A program made the translations under genes and the position numbers. This document shows positions 1 through 10,197 of a DNA stretch of 64,000 nucleotides, one piece after another. Where the stretch lies: NCBI GenBank assembly GCA_963576475.1, contig OY754979.1:31103578-31167577 (forward strand), given 5' to 3'. A model generated the notes under the pieces. It had not been told where the DNA came from and made no database searches. It saw nothing but the letters and a program-made list of their open reading frames with translations. The DNA comes from Molanna angustata (Eukaryota > Arthropoda > Insecta > Trichoptera > Molannidae). Each line of letters starts with the position of its first letter. Position 1 is the stretch's first letter.

Positions 1-117
1 GTATTATCGGAGAGATATCCCTGCTTTAGTCTTCTCTTGAAAATGGAAAGCGAGTTTGACGAAGTTATATCAGGACCTCAAATTATTATAGAGTCTTGCT
101 GAACGCACTTCAAAGGA

Positions 118-312
118 TTTCATTTGGATCGTTGTTGTCTCGTTGCTCCGACTCTTCTCTATACCACCTCGTTTGGAATGTGGTGTGACCAATGGATCCT
201 AGCTATGCGCCTGTAGCACCACATTTCGAAGGCAGTCAGACGTCCAGAAACTCTTCGGTTGATAGTCCACATTTCGCTGTCATCCAGCAGCACACTCCAC
301 ACAAGAATTTAC
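118..312 (-). pseudogene. RTa reverse-transcriptase C-terminal fragment
   Basis: The minus strand reads SVLLDDSEMWTI and then RLTAFEMWCYRRIARIHW, the segment just after the RT palm in many arthropod non-LTR elements. The same segment occurs at 9112-9465 (RLSAFEMWCYRRMAKVHW) and at 24587-25085. The frame ends at a stop after NEVV, and the GHxxR and RGRPR parts are missing. It is a decayed fragment with no visible target duplication. Confidence 0.75.
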
Positions 313-458
313 ATCTATATTTTATTCTTATTTTTAGATACTTTATATTTTAATACCATTAAAATAATTCAACCTACATTTTAATAATTGATTTTTCTAT
401 TTCTTACACTCTGTAAGTTGTTTATTGCAAATCTTCATTCAATATTTCAATATTTTAT

Positions 459-600
459 ACATACATACATACATACCATCACGCCATATCCCTTACGTGG
501 TAACCAGACAGAACCGAGCGCCATACTCCTCTATTTTTGTACACATTCGTAGCTTCCTTTACATCCATGCATTTTCTCATACATGCTCGTCGATTTTTCA
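459..600 (-). mobile_element. RTb retrotransposon 3' end fragment
   Basis: A (TATG)n tail (ATAC on the plus strand) is followed by the conserved RTb terminus GCGTGATGGTATG and by remnants of the RT C-terminus, recognisable against the fuller copies at 17937-19155 and 42744-43559. It is a 3' stub about 140 bp long. Confidence 0.7.
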
Positions 601-604
601 AGCT

Positions 605-837
605 TCTGATTTTATTTTATTTTATGTAGCTTCTCGGGCAACTAACTGTTGTTATGTAAAATAATTATTTAACACGCACCCAATAACAAGTTGCAACATT
701 CTGGTGACGTACGATGTTAATCGTCTCACAGATCCAGACTGAAAATACAATTAAAAACTGTGTCTCCATCGGGAATCGAACCCGGGACCCTTGGATCAGC
801 AGTCAGATACCTAACCAACTGAGCCACGAAGGCCGAC
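605..837 (-). mobile_element. SINE-B copy 1, tRNA-derived
   Basis: Read on the minus strand, a tRNA-like head carries an A-box-like GTGGCTCAGTTGG and a perfect B box GGGTTCGATTCCC. A conserved body follows (CTGGATCTGTGAGACGAT and GGGTGCGTGTTAAAT), then an A/T-rich tail (TTTTA repeats on plus, 610-626). At least five other copies in the window share this layout. It is a pol III type retroposon, not a functional tRNA. Confidence 0.85.
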
Positions 838-1710
838 AATTTTCCTTCTATATTTCCTTCTTTCAAAATATCATTCACATATTTTATTTTTTGAGAATTA
901 AAATTACTTGAGAAATTGAGAATAATTTGAGATTTAATTAGGAATTATTTGAGAAATTTATATAAAAATTATTTACATTTATTTTTCTTCTTCGTCTACG
1001 TGGCAGTGATTCTTACCACAAATCCACATGGTGGTGGAGTCTGCGTTCTTTTTGAGTGTGTGTTCTGGAGATATATTACAGTCTCTAGGGATCAATGTTG
1101 CGCTTGGGTCTGCCTCTGGATCTCCTGTTGGGGATTTCAAACATGGGCCCTGTTGCCTACATATTTTGAAGGTACCCTGTTTATATGCCTGAAACCAGCT
1201 GTGTTAGGTTCATCACTCATTCTGAATATTGACTTTTAAGGTGTGTCGAGGGCTGGCGTGTGGGGGGTGCCACGCGCATCCTTTCATAAGGTAAATGCAC
1301 TCCCGCACATCTTTGTAAGTGTTTTGTATCAAATATTATGAAAAGATAAATGATTCATCCATTATGCATGAATCAAAAAATTAAATATCGCAATCATTAA
1401 AAAAATAATCGTATTGATATACACTGGTAGATATATTATTATATGTACTTAGATAAATCGCGTGATAATAGATCATGGATCATTGATCAAACAATAAGAC
1501 ATTTTAATAAATCTCCCATTGCGTATATGATAAATATTATAAGCATGTATTTAAATGCATACAAATTGTATATTTTTTATTTTATTTGTATCATTACATA
1601 ATAATTATGAACAGTAGGTATTGTATTATTAATTCTGTTTGTTATTTTCATCACATCATTTATTTATTCAAATAATTCAAAATCTTTTTGAAAATATATT
1701 TTTAGAGAAT
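838..1710. other. AT-rich interval, nothing recognised
   Basis: Short open frames occur at 949-1239 but none resembles a known protein. A small GC-richer patch at 1245-1290 has no identifiable match within the window. Confidence 0.4.
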
Positions 1711-1825
1711 AGATACTATCACGGCATATCCCATAATGTGGGGCAACCAGCGACAGGTGTGCGGGTATGCAATACCTTGTAAAAAGTAGTACGACACATG
1801 CGTGTATGCACTCTCTTTCTCAGCA
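1711..1825 (-). mobile_element. Family H partial copy
   Basis: The terminus CCATCACGGCATATCCC-like (here ACTATCACGGCATATCCC) is followed by the GTGGGG..AACCAGCGACAGGTGTGCGGG block, as in copies at 41931-42194, 49430-49565, 54350-54597 and 63425-63664. Only the 3' half is present. Confidence 0.7.
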
Positions 1826-2050
1826 CAATCATTTTATGCTTATATTGAGAATGAAAAAAAAACTGTGTATTGTCGTTTAAAATATTTTTATATCAAAAAA
1901 CATATATATCTCATGTCCATGTCTCACTAGCATAAAACATAGAGGGCATATAAAATTATACATCCTATTTTTAAATCAAATTAATATGTTATACAGTCTG
2001 TTTCTAAAATGTTGAAAGTACATATGGTATTAACTATTAATTAAATAAAA

Positions 2051-2275
2051 TTACACAGAACACAACTTTGTGTAGGTACACCACTAAAATTATAACTTTT
2101 ATTGATTTACTAAAATATACTAAATAAACTAAATGTATACTTTAGTAGTTTACTATACTTTGTATCCTCCTGAGAAAGGAACTTTGATCTCTTAACACGT
2201 AGAGGAATCTTTATTTAATTGAATTGAATAAAAGTTATATAATTATAGTGGTGTACACAAAGAAGTGTTTTATTA
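2051..2275. mobile_element. M1 MITE-like inverted repeat
   Basis: The ends are inverted copies of each other. The left arm at 2051-2105 (TTTGTGTA..CACCAC..AATTATAACTTTTATT) matches the reverse complement of 2221-2275 over about 45 bp with small gaps. The interior (TATCCTCCTGAGAAAGGAAC) recurs inverted at 48845-48900, and an end fragment occurs at 46015-46050. It is probably a non-autonomous DNA element. The target duplication is not clear. Confidence 0.7.
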
Positions 2276-2589
2276 AATTTTATTAAAATAACACCATAAG
2301 TATTTTCAACATTTTTATAGTAAATGTTTCACACAATTATAATTTTTAGCATGAATTCCCCTAAAAAAAATATTAAAAAATCCCTTGCTATAGTATTTTT
2401 TTTTTCGTTTTAACTCATCCGATTCGTCCTCATGTCAGCTTTGTGACAACCCTACAACCCTGAACAGATTTCTGAGCATATCCTATGGGAATGCACTAAC
2501 TTCTCCGTGTCAATTTTCCGACGAGGACTCGTTTTAAGTTTACGCATGGAAAGGTATGGAGCACAAACATCAATCCCATAATATTATTT

Positions 2590-2720
2590 TTACTGAAAAA
2601 CTTTTTAACATCTCAGTAGAGACGAAGTTGGGCTATTATAGAAGAAGCAGAAACTCAAAGCACCTACAGGGCTTACGACCTGTCATCGGCTGGTCACTTT
2701 ATGTGCTTGCGCAACATTCA
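2590..2720 (+). mobile_element. Family C copy 1, left part
   Basis: This is the 5' part of family C (TTTTTAACATCTC, then GGCACCTACAGGGCTTACGA, then GTCATCGGCTGG). It stops at GCAACATTCA, and the family C sequence resumes at 3231 (ATTCACCAATTTTGCC). It is therefore the left half of a copy split by an insertion. Confidence 0.8.
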
Positions 2721-3230
2721 TTTTATTTTTTATTTTATTTTCATTTTATTTTCATTTGGAAAACATACAGCAGTTAACATGAAATTATACTAATAATAAA
2801 ACTCAATCAATAAAAATACTGCCAAGACAGTTTCCACAATTATTTATATAAATCAAATAGCACTGACCCGTACATAGGTACCCGTACTTATTAAAAAAGA
2901 AAATAATATTAAATCACATACAAAGCAAAACCTATTTGATTATCAAAAGTGGGAATAGGAAATAGCGAAAGGGAGAGGACGGACAGGGAGAGCAAATCTC
3001 ATATACCTACATATGCAGGTATAAAACATCAATTATGCCTCCCAATTCATCTCACTTATACCTAATTGTTATTCATTTACCTACTGCTCAGCATACTAGT
3101 TATTTGTAATTCATTAATTTAAATAGAAGAAAACAATATTGGCTTGTAATAATTTTAAAAGCACCTAATGTAACGAAACAATTAACAAAGCTGTAGTTTT
3201 CTGAAATAAAATAAATAAATAAATAAATAA
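2721..3230. mobile_element. 510-bp insertion inside family C, TSD ATTCA
   Basis: This segment separates the two halves of a family C copy and is flanked by ATTCA at 2716-2720 and 3231-3235. The left end is (TTTTA)n-like and the right end is an (AAAT)n run, so orientation is unclear and two joined elements are possible. No coding potential was recognised. Confidence 0.6.
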
Positions 3231-3420
3231 ATTCACCAATTTTGCCTCCTTATTGAGTTCCCTTATCAATGTAATTTTTGAAAGTTCTATGTATTTGAAT
3301 AATATGTAACAATTCACCTGAAAATACGACATTATTTCTATTGCCATCTATGAAGTAACGAAGAAAGCTTTTTGTAACGCCATCTATTGAAAAATTGGTT
3401 TATTTGTAAACAATATTATG
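3231..3420 (+). mobile_element. Family C copy 1, right part
   Basis: Continuation of the split copy: ATTGAGTTCCCTTATCAATG, then CCATCTATGAAGTAACGAAG, then GTAACGCCATCTATTGA. These match the copies at 10342-10740 and 37715-37961. Confidence 0.8.
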
Positions 3421-4090
3421 TTATATTTCGACGATCTTCAAATGTTCACATTATGGTACAAGTTAGATAAGGTAGGTGGTGTACAATTACCTGCATTATA
3501 ATATATTATTGTGACAAATTGAATGTACGGTATATTATCTACTTACACAGGTATGCATCATTCTCGTTAATTCATACACATGACGTTGACCGCACTGCAC
3601 ATTTTATGAATGTAAACAAATCTATTCGTTGGTAAAGATAAAAGTGCATTGACTGTAATGTCAGGGTTGAATTTTTTATATACTTTTTCTTTTTTAAAAA
3701 ATAATGTATTTGTTCTTGAAACAAGCACATATAGGTACATTCTCATATATTCCATAAATTAAGCATAAATTAGAATTTAAGTTACTTAACAGATTTTATT
3801 TAAAGCGTACTTTTATTCTGTGATAGTAAAATTAGCCATAACGTGCTTTTAAAATAAAACTTAAATAAATACGTAAAGCGAAAAAACCGGACTCCTTTCA
3901 GAGCAAACTGCGGGCACGGAGGAGTGTGAGATTTGACATAGTCAAATTTTATAATGGAGGAGTGAAAACAGCTAAAATTTATACACAATTTGCAATGAAA
4001 ATACATTTATTTATTTAACATATAATTTTATAATACAAATTAAGATATAATTCACTAGTATAGTATTTTTTACAATTTTTTCTTTGCGGT
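3421..4090. other. AT-rich interval, nothing recognised
   Basis: Only short frames interrupted by stops are present, and I see no similarity to the other repeats in the window. Positions 4092-4099 and 4121-4128 form a small hairpin (CCTCATCA / TGATGAGG) just before the 165-bp array. Confidence 0.4.
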
Positions 4091-4135
4091 GCCTCATCAA
4101 AAAGATTGCAATCTTGTGCTTGATGAGGGAATCAC

Positions 4136-5950
4136 TTATTGTAACAATGAAGAATACACTATACATAGAGGTCGCCCTAGAAACAGTTATATGGACCAGG
4201 TGATCAGTGATGTGCGCTGTAGCAGCTACCAAGAGATGAAGAGGCAGGCGGACAACAGAGATATGTGGAGAGATGGAGTGTGCGGTGCAAACCAATCCTA
4301 GGATTGTAACCATGAAGAATACACTATATATAGAGGTCGCCCTAGAGACAGTTATATGGACCAGGTGATCAGTGATGTGCGCTGTAGCAGCTACCAAGAG
4401 ATGAAGAGGCTGGCGGACAACAGAGATATGTGGAGAGATGGAGTGTGCGGTGCAAACCAATCCTAGGATTGTAACCATGAAGAATACACTATATATAGAG
4501 GTCGCCCTAGAGACAGTTATATGGACCAGGTGATCAGTGATGTGCGCTGTAGCAGCTACCAAGAGATGAAGAGGCTGGCGGACAACAGAGATATGTGGAG
4601 AGATGGAGTGTGCGGTGCAAACCAATCCTAGGATTGTAACCATGAAGAATACACTATATATAGAGGTCGCCCTAGAGACAGTTATATGGACCAGGTGATC
4701 AGTGATGTGCGCTGTAGCAGCTACCAAGAGATGAAGAGGCTGGCGGACAACAGAGATATGTGGAGAGATGGAGTGTGCGGTGCAAACCAATCCTAGGATT
4801 GTAACCATGAAGAATACACTATATATAGAGGTCGCCCTAGAGACAGTTATATGGACCAGGTGATCAGTGATGTGCGCTGTAGCAGCTACCAAGAGATGAA
4901 GAGGCTGGCGGACAACAGAGATATGTGGAGATATGGAGTGTGTGGTGCAAACCAATCCTAGGATTGTAACCATGAAGAATACACTATATATAGAGGTCGC
5001 CCTAGAGACAGTTATATGGACCAGGTGATCAGTGATGTGCGCTGTAGCAGCTACCAAGAGATGAAGAGGCTGGCGGACAACAGAGATATGTGGAGAGATG
5101 GAGTGTGCGGTGCAAACCAATCCTAGGATTGTAACCATGAAGAATACACTATATATAGAGGTCGCCCTAGAGACAGTTATATGGACCAGGTGATCAGTGA
5201 TGTGCGCTGTAGCAGCTACCAAGAGATGAAGAGGCTGGCGGACAACAGAGATATGTGGAGAGATGGAGTGTGCGGTGCAAACCAATCCTAGGATTGTAAC
5301 CATGAAGAATACACTATATATAGAGGTCGCCCTAGAGACAGTTATATGGACCAGGTGATCAGTGATGTGCGCTGTAGCAGCTACCAAGAGATGAAGAGGC
5401 TGGCGGACAACAGAGATATGTGGAGAGATGGAGTGTGCGGTGCAAACCAATCCTAGGATTGTAACCATGAAGAATACACTATATATAGAGGTCGCCCTAG
5501 AGACAGTTATATGGACCAGGTGATCAGTGATGTGCGCTGTAGCAGCTACCAAGAGATGAAGAGGCTGGCGGACAACAGAGATATGTGGAGAGATGGAGTG
5601 TGCGGTGCAAACCAATCCTAGGATTGTAACCATGAAGAATACACTATATATAGAGGTCGCCCTAGAGACAGTTATATGGACCAGGTGATCAGTGATGTGC
5701 GCTGTAGCAGCTACCAAGAGATGAAGAGGCTGGCGGACAACAGACATATGTGGAGAGATGGAGTGTGCGGTGCAAACCAATCCTAGGATTGTAACCATGA
5801 AGAATACACTATATATAGAGGTCGCCCTAGAGACAGTTATATGGACCAGGTGATCAGTGATGTGCGCTGTAGCAGCTACCAAGAGATGAAGAGGCTGGCG
5901 GACAACAGAGATATGTGGAGATATGGAGTGTGTGGTGCAAACCAATCCTA
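4136..5950 (+). repeat. 11-copy tandem array, 165-bp unit from RTa 3' end
   Basis: Eleven head-to-tail units start at 4136, 4301, 4466 and so on every 165 bp to 5786. Copies 2-11 are almost identical; copy 1 is more diverged. On the plus strand each unit encodes RGRPRDSYMDQVISDV followed by CSSYQEMKRLADNRDMWRDG, then CGANQS and a stop: the C-terminus of the RTa RT plus about 30 bp of 3' UTR. The same tail ends the copy at 9112-9497. Because 165 is a multiple of three, the antisense strand stays open for 663 codons (4011-6002), which is best read as a by-product. The near-identity suggests recent expansion or gene conversion. It may also be a place where assemblies collapse, so the true copy number could be higher. 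Confidence 0.95.
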
Positions 5951-5985
5951 GGATTGTGAACATGAAAAAAAAAAACAAATTAGAA
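5951..5985 (+). mobile_element. RTa 3' tail closing the array
   Basis: The last repeat runs into GGATTGTGAACATG and an A-rich run, comparable to the (AAG)n tail after the RTa copy at 9466-9497. The array therefore seems to end at the natural 3' terminus of the element. Confidence 0.6.
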
Positions 5986-6009
5986 GCCAACTCGGTCGAC
6001 AAATTGAAA

Positions 6010-6195
6010 ACTGCTTTGAAATGAAATTATTTATTTCCATTATTTACACATATATTATGTACCTATAACAATAACAAAAAAATATATATTTTAATGAGAG
6101 ATAAACATACTATGTACAATTGTACCTATTTGGAAATTTACTGCCTCACTAGACAAGTCTGTTCTGAGGCAGTACTTTTTCAATTTGGCAGAACT
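6010..6195 (-). mobile_element. Family F, LINE-like 3' end
   Basis: This matches 52610-52805 in inverse orientation (CTGCCTCAGAACAGACTTGTC, GCAATTGTACATACTATGTTT, then GGAAATAAATAATTTCATTTC). The copy at 52.6 kb ends in an (ATTTC)n tail, typical of a non-LTR 3' UTR. No coding part is visible. Confidence 0.6.
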
Positions 6196-6199
6196 TTGG

Positions 6200-6465
6200 T
6201 TGGTATATTTATCTACAAACTGCTCCCCTCCTATCCACGATGGAAATAATCAAGTTATTACTAGGATCATGCTGAATAGGATCATGCTGCAAATCAGCTG
6301 CTGGGGATCTTGTCTTCCTGCAACATAGCTGAGCATGGTACTTTTGTGTCAGAAAGGTTGTTTTTTCTGTATATTTCTTTTTATGTGTCTGTTTTTTTTG
6401 TATGCAAACTCCTTTTTTGTCTCAATAAATGTTTATTTATTTATTTATTTACTAGCCAGAAACTA
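6200..6465 (+). other. Transcript-like 3' end fragment with (TTTA)n tail
   Basis: The sequence ends in CTCAATAAATG and then a (TTTA)n tract at 6426-6451, resembling a retroposon 3' UTR. No coding similarity was recognised, so the call is tentative. Confidence 0.3.
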
Positions 6466-6781
6466 TAGGTACTTGCCAAATGTATATGTTTGCCAATTCG
6501 ATCCTTGAAAATCTAAAGTAATCTAAACGTAACAGATCAATATACGATAAAAAAATGCAGTGATCTTTTACATAGGAGGAGATATGGGGCAATAAACTGG
6601 GTGTATATATATATATATCGCACAACACACACAAGGCATTATCAGACAATGATCGGTGTTCATGCATAACATCGCAAACACATCGTGGGTGATTTGTAAT
6701 GCAACAAGATATCAAACCCAGGTTTATCAAAAATAATATGCAACATGTCATCAAGTGTCATCATAATATATGAGTTATAAT

Positions 6782-6945
6782 TATTTTGTTTTCGAAATTT
6801 TATTTCCTCATCTTGTGCCGCTCCTAACGGAGGTTGGCGACGATCCCGATCTTGCGTCAACCTAATTGGTGACCCCGCATGAATCCCGGACCACTGCCTA
6901 AAATTTTTAAGCCACGATATTCTTTTACGCCCCATACTTCGTCTT
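6782..6945 (-). pseudogene. Non-LTR RT C-terminal fragment
   Basis: The minus strand encodes MGRKRISWLKNFRQWSGI and then LTQDRDRRQPP, the GRxRxSWLKNLRxW..LxR.AQDR block found at the extreme C-terminus of many arthropod non-LTR RTs. Nothing upstream is preserved. Confidence 0.7.
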
Positions 6946-6966
6946 TCCTCTATCTTTCTTTATTTT

Positions 6967-7085
6967 TAAGAAGAGTGCTACGTAGGATCCAGGGCCCCAT
7001 GAATGATGGCGAAGTCTGGAGAATACGATACAACAACGAGCTATACATATAATATCCACAAAGCTCCCGAGCTATCTGTTCTTTT
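6967..7085 (+). pseudogene. RTc reverse transcriptase, first part of a split copy
   Basis: The plus strand encodes RRVLRRIQGPMNDGEVWRIR and YNNELYI, equivalent to RRICGPVKDGDEWRIRRNDE in the RTc copy at 53703-54146. The frame then shifts and the similarity is broken by family E and SINE-A sequence. It resumes at 7443, so 6967-7705 is one interrupted element. Confidence 0.7.
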
Positions 7086-7220
7086 TTAGACTGAGCAGAC
7101 TCATTATCGTTCCTGATATAAAGTGTCTGATAGTAGTTCTTTGTGTCGTTCGACGAGCCGCCGCTCCGGGGATGGACAGATCTTAAAGCTCTAAAACTTT
7201 CCCAATCAAATAGAATGCAA
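7086..7220 (-). mobile_element. Family E fragment
   Basis: The reverse complement contains ATCCCCGGAGCGGCGGCTCG and an AGAGCT block. These correspond to the family E segment seen at 12010-12110, 22255-22360 and 38925-39000. The copy is diverged. Confidence 0.5.
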
Positions 7221-7224
7221 TAAA

Positions 7225-7442
7225 ACAGACCGCCTTGGCACAGTTGGTAAGCCGTTCGGTTTCTGTGCGGGCGTCCTGGGTTCGATTCCCAGCAGAGGAG
7301 AAATTTATTTAAATTAATTTCTCACGCAAATATTGCTTCTCTGGGCTGGAAACACTGGTTAGTTGGAAAAAATTGCCATACGGCAATAAACTCGCCACTT
7401 GCGCAGGGTGCAAGGAAGTGTTGATTATTTATTTATTTATTT
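7225..7442 (+). mobile_element. SINE-A copy 1, tRNA-derived
   Basis: The head starts at about GACCGCC with an A-box-like AGTTGGTAAGCCG and the B box GGGTTCGATTCCC. The body follows (TTTCTCACGCAAATATTGCTT, then TGCCATACGGCAATAAACTC, then CTTGCGCAGGGTGCAAGG), ending in a (TTTA)n tail. Six other full or partial copies lie at 13706, 40211, 51011, 51738, 54150 and 61760. Confidence 0.9.
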
Positions 7443-7705
7443 GATGGTGGTTGCAAATGCTTCCTCTCAATAAGGTGGGCTGGACATGCCCAGAGAATGC
7501 CGTCATCACGGATTCCCAAAAGGATTCTGAAAGGACATTCGGGAGGAAGAAGGAAGGTAGGCAGGTCAAGGCTATGATGGCAGGTTGAAGTTGGGAAGGG
7601 CGCAACCCAGCTGCTACGAACACAGAATTGGACGACCGCAGTGGAAGACTGGAGGACTTGGAGGCAATAGTTATGTATGCTCGATAGGGTCTTCCAAGAA
7701 GAAGT
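7443..7705 (+). pseudogene. RTc reverse transcriptase, second part of split copy
   Basis: The plus strand encodes, with frameshifts, RWAGHAQRMPSSRIPKRIL and KGHSGGRRKVGRSRLWW, matching RWAGHVQRMPTSWVPKRIM and GHPGGRRRVGRPRLRW in the copy at 53703-54146. It ends near a CCAAGAAGAAGTAA tail. Confidence 0.75.
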
Positions 7706-7789
7706 AAACAAAGATTTATCCCAATTATCGAAATAGATTACCCCACGATTATTTACTGTTATTCATTAAATCAATCGATCATCGGCTCT

Positions 7790-8040
7790 ACATTCAAAAA
7801 GGGACCTGGCCTCCAAAAGAATTATTCGCCATTCCTATACGTCAGCGGCTCCATGCCTCCAATTGACCACGCCCAGGTAGTCGAGAACCCTCTGCATGCA
7901 GTCCATCCATCACAGCCTGGGTCTCCCTCAACGCCTCACACCCTCTTGTCTATGGTGAAGTACTCATCTGGCGGGCTGTTGCTCATTCATTCTCTCCAAG
8001 TGTCCATTCCATCTGAGTGTCCAAATCCTGATAAATCTCC
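7790..8040 (-). pseudogene. Non-LTR RT C-terminal fragment
   Basis: The reverse complement reads, with stops, GHLERMNEQQPAR, then a GRPR-like stretch, then VLDYLGVVNWRHGAADV. The GHLxRM..GRPRxRW pattern is the usual RT C-terminal tail. It belongs to a different family from RTa, RTb and RTc. Confidence 0.55.
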
Positions 8041-8520
8041 TGTCATTTACATAATTATAAAGCTGGTACAGATCGTGATTGTCCACACACCACCCTCACA
8101 AACAGCTCCATAGATTAATTTAGTAAATAAAAAAAATGTTTAGGTAAATATAGCATCAATTACTGGAACAACTTTCCGTATAACACTTTAAAATGAATCT
8201 GTGAAATAGGGGACATCGTCAGGTGGAGTAGATCCAGATGAAGATGTTGGAGAACCCATTTATCCCGAGTGAATAGTGAAAGGTTCGCTTATTCAGCAGC
8301 CAATGAGGTCCTCATTGGACGTCGTCGTCTACCTGGAAGATCACCTAAGAGCTGAAAGCATACATAGTCTCTGTTTGACATATCAACAGGTCTATCAAAA
8401 GATTAAAGGAAGATCAATAACAATGAAGTTTGATGACATTAAATGTATGTCTTTATTTAACTTTTTAACAGACAATAATTATTGGTGGAACTCCATAGAA
8501 AATTGGTAAAAAAATATTTT
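8041..8520. other. Interval with weak RT-like traces
   Basis: A short plus-strand run near 8290-8350 reads VLIGRRRLPGRSPKS, resembling a GRPP-type RT tail. It is too short to assign. The rest is AT-rich. Confidence 0.3.
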
Positions 8521-8560
8521 CGCTTCTTCTTCTGGTGCCCCGTCAGGAACTCCCGACGTT
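8521..8560 (-). mobile_element. Non-LTR 3' tail stub (RTd)
   Basis: The minus strand reads GAGTTCCTGACGGGGCACC followed by (AGA)n. Similar stubs occur at 33150-33189 on the minus strand and, diverged, at 63095-63165 on the plus strand, so this is a family terminus. Confidence 0.5.
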
Positions 8561-8788
8561 GGCAATATATATATTTTTAAATTAAAGAAGAACAAAATAT
8601 CTGGAATAATATGTTGCATTAATGCATCAGGTTAAGTTAATAAACCAAAAAACTTTTATTTCGCAATGGCGCTGAATGGAAAATAAATGTTTTTAGGTTT
8701 CTTTACAAAACCTGAAGCATTAATGCAACGTCACGACATATTCCTTCAGATATTTTTGTCTTCTTTAATTAAAACAAATATATTGCTC
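8561..8788. mobile_element. M2 palindromic MITE
   Basis: Arms 8561-8633 and 8709-8788 are inverted copies (GCAATATATA, AATTAAAGAAGA, AAATATCTG, GCATTAATGC and CAGGTT can be followed in both) with a few indels, around a 75-bp loop. The flanks are diverged, and no transposase is present. Confidence 0.75.
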
Positions 8789-9111
8789 TATGAAAAAAAT
8801 ACATGCCTTATAGATTATTAAAAATATAAGATAAACGTTGAAAATCGGGGTATGCCATTATTGTCCTACAAGAATTTTATACAGAACATTATCAAGAAGT
8901 AAAGGTATATTTATCTTTATTAATACCCAAACTATCTAAATTATTTTTTCAAAACGTTATGATTAGAAATAATGATGGTATATCAAATTGAAAAATAGGT
9001 ACGTTGGCAGCAGTCCCCCTTAAATAAATCAATTGGTTTTAGAAATATTGGATGAAAGGAATTGGTTTAAAATTTGATTGAACAAATGTAATAAAAAAGA
9101 GTAGCTTTGGT
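8789..9111. other. AT-rich interval, nothing recognised
   Basis: I see no coding frame or repeat match between M2 and the RTa copy. Confidence 0.4.
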
Positions 9112-9497
9112 CGTCTGTCTGCGTTTGAAATGTGGTGCTACAGACGCATGGCTAAAGTTCACTGGTCAGAAAACATCAGCAACGACGAGGTACTAAGTAG
9201 GGTTGGAGAGACAAGGCAACTTATGAAAAGAATTGCCCAACAGAGAACAACTTGGATAGGCCACAACATCCGACACCCATCAGGCCTTATTTTTACCGTC
9301 GTCGAAAGAATGATTGATGGGAGCAACTGTAGAGGCCGCCCCAGAAACAACTATATAGACCAGATAATCGGTGACGTGTGCTGTAGCATTTACAAAGAGA
9401 TGAAGAGACTGGTGGACGATAGAGATAAGTGGAAAGATCAAGTGTTTGGCGCAGATCAATCCTAGGATTGTGACCCAGAAAAAGAAGAAGAAGAAGC
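9112..9497 (+). CDS. RTa reverse transcriptase C-terminus, 5'-truncated
   Basis: The open frame (from 9112; first ATG 9130; stop at 9463-9465) reads RLSAFEMWCYRRMAKVHW, then NDEVLSRVGETRQLMKRIAQ, RTTWIGHNIRH, VVERMIDGSNCRGRPRNNY, and finally EMKRLVDDRDKW and GADQS. This is the classic C-terminal region after the palm of an arthropod non-LTR RT: an arginine-rich patch, a GHxxRH box and a GRPR box. A 3' UTR of about 12 bp and an (AAG)n tail at 9479-9497 follow. The endonuclease and RT catalytic core are absent, so it is a dead insertion whose open frame reflects youth. It is the best source-type copy for the 165-bp array unit. Confidence 0.85.
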
Positions 9498-9563
9498 TTT
9501 GGCCACAACCCATTCTTTTTTATATTTTTTCATCAAGTCTGCATATAATATGTAATGTTTATT

Positions 9564-9757
9564 CAATATTGGACTATGGGAAATGCTTTATGATTCGATT
9601 GAACGAAAGCATTGAAGGAGTTATTGGGAATAACCTGTTTGATTTTATATTAGGTATATTGTCACCAGAAGAATGTGTTTAAATTTAAGCAATATTAGAT
9701 TATGGGAAATGGTTTATAATTCTATTGAACAAAAGCGTTATAAGAGTTAATCAAAAA
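9564..9757 (+). repeat. Two-copy 126-bp tandem duplication
   Basis: CAATATTGGACTATGGGAAA at 9564 is repeated with changes at 9690 (CAATATTAGATTATGGGAAA), and both copies continue through CGATTGAACGAAAGCATT-like sequence. The two copies are about 85 percent alike by eye. Confidence 0.65.
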
Positions 9758-9759
9758 GA

Positions 9760-10115
9760 TAATGTTGATAATTAAACGGAATATTATGTATAGTATAAAC
9801 AGTATAGACATTATACCTTGATATAGGTACATATGTATATGGGACAGTGTCACGGGCAACGATTTGTTTTGCTTATATCTTAAGTTTAATAAACTTTCAA
9901 TGATATCTCGCAGATAGTAGTAAGGTACTTTGTATAAAGGAACTGTAGATACATATACCAACTACATATACCTAGTATTTAATATACGTAGGAAATATAT
10001 TATGTATACCTACATATTATGATACAATGTTGACTCTAGACAGCTACCAGACATAAGCAACGATAATATCAATGAAAAATTCACTGCCTAACTGTATTTT
10101 AGCAAATTTAAACTT
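9760..10115. other. AT-rich interval, nothing recognised
   Basis: The interval contains GTAGGTAC-like fragments common in the whole window. No gene or repeat was assigned. Confidence 0.4.
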
Positions 10116-10197
10116 AGGGTCGTATTACAAGAGTTATTTGAGAAAAATGTAAGAAATTTCTTATATTATTCTTAAAAAAACTCTCGTAATACGACAC
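10116..10197. mobile_element. M3 82-bp near-perfect palindrome (hairpin MITE)
   Basis: Arms 10116-10156 and 10157-10197 are inverted copies with about eight mismatches: GTCGTATTAC, AGAGTT and AAGAAA on the left, TTTCTT, AACTCT and GTAATACGAC on the right, with no loop. The GTCGTATTAC end resembles the termini of M5 (GATATTACAGT), so M3 may be an extreme short form of a related element. Confidence 0.8.

Noticed and set aside
4011..6002. A 663-residue repetitive membrane-like protein on the minus strand
   Set aside because: The frame exists because the 165-bp unit is a multiple of three. The sense strand clearly encodes the RT C-terminus, so I did not annotate an antisense gene.
7225..7300. 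A real tRNA gene at the SINE-A head
   Set aside because: The A and B boxes are good, but the same head recurs with a constant non-tRNA body and tail, and acceptor-stem pairing is poor. It is a SINE.
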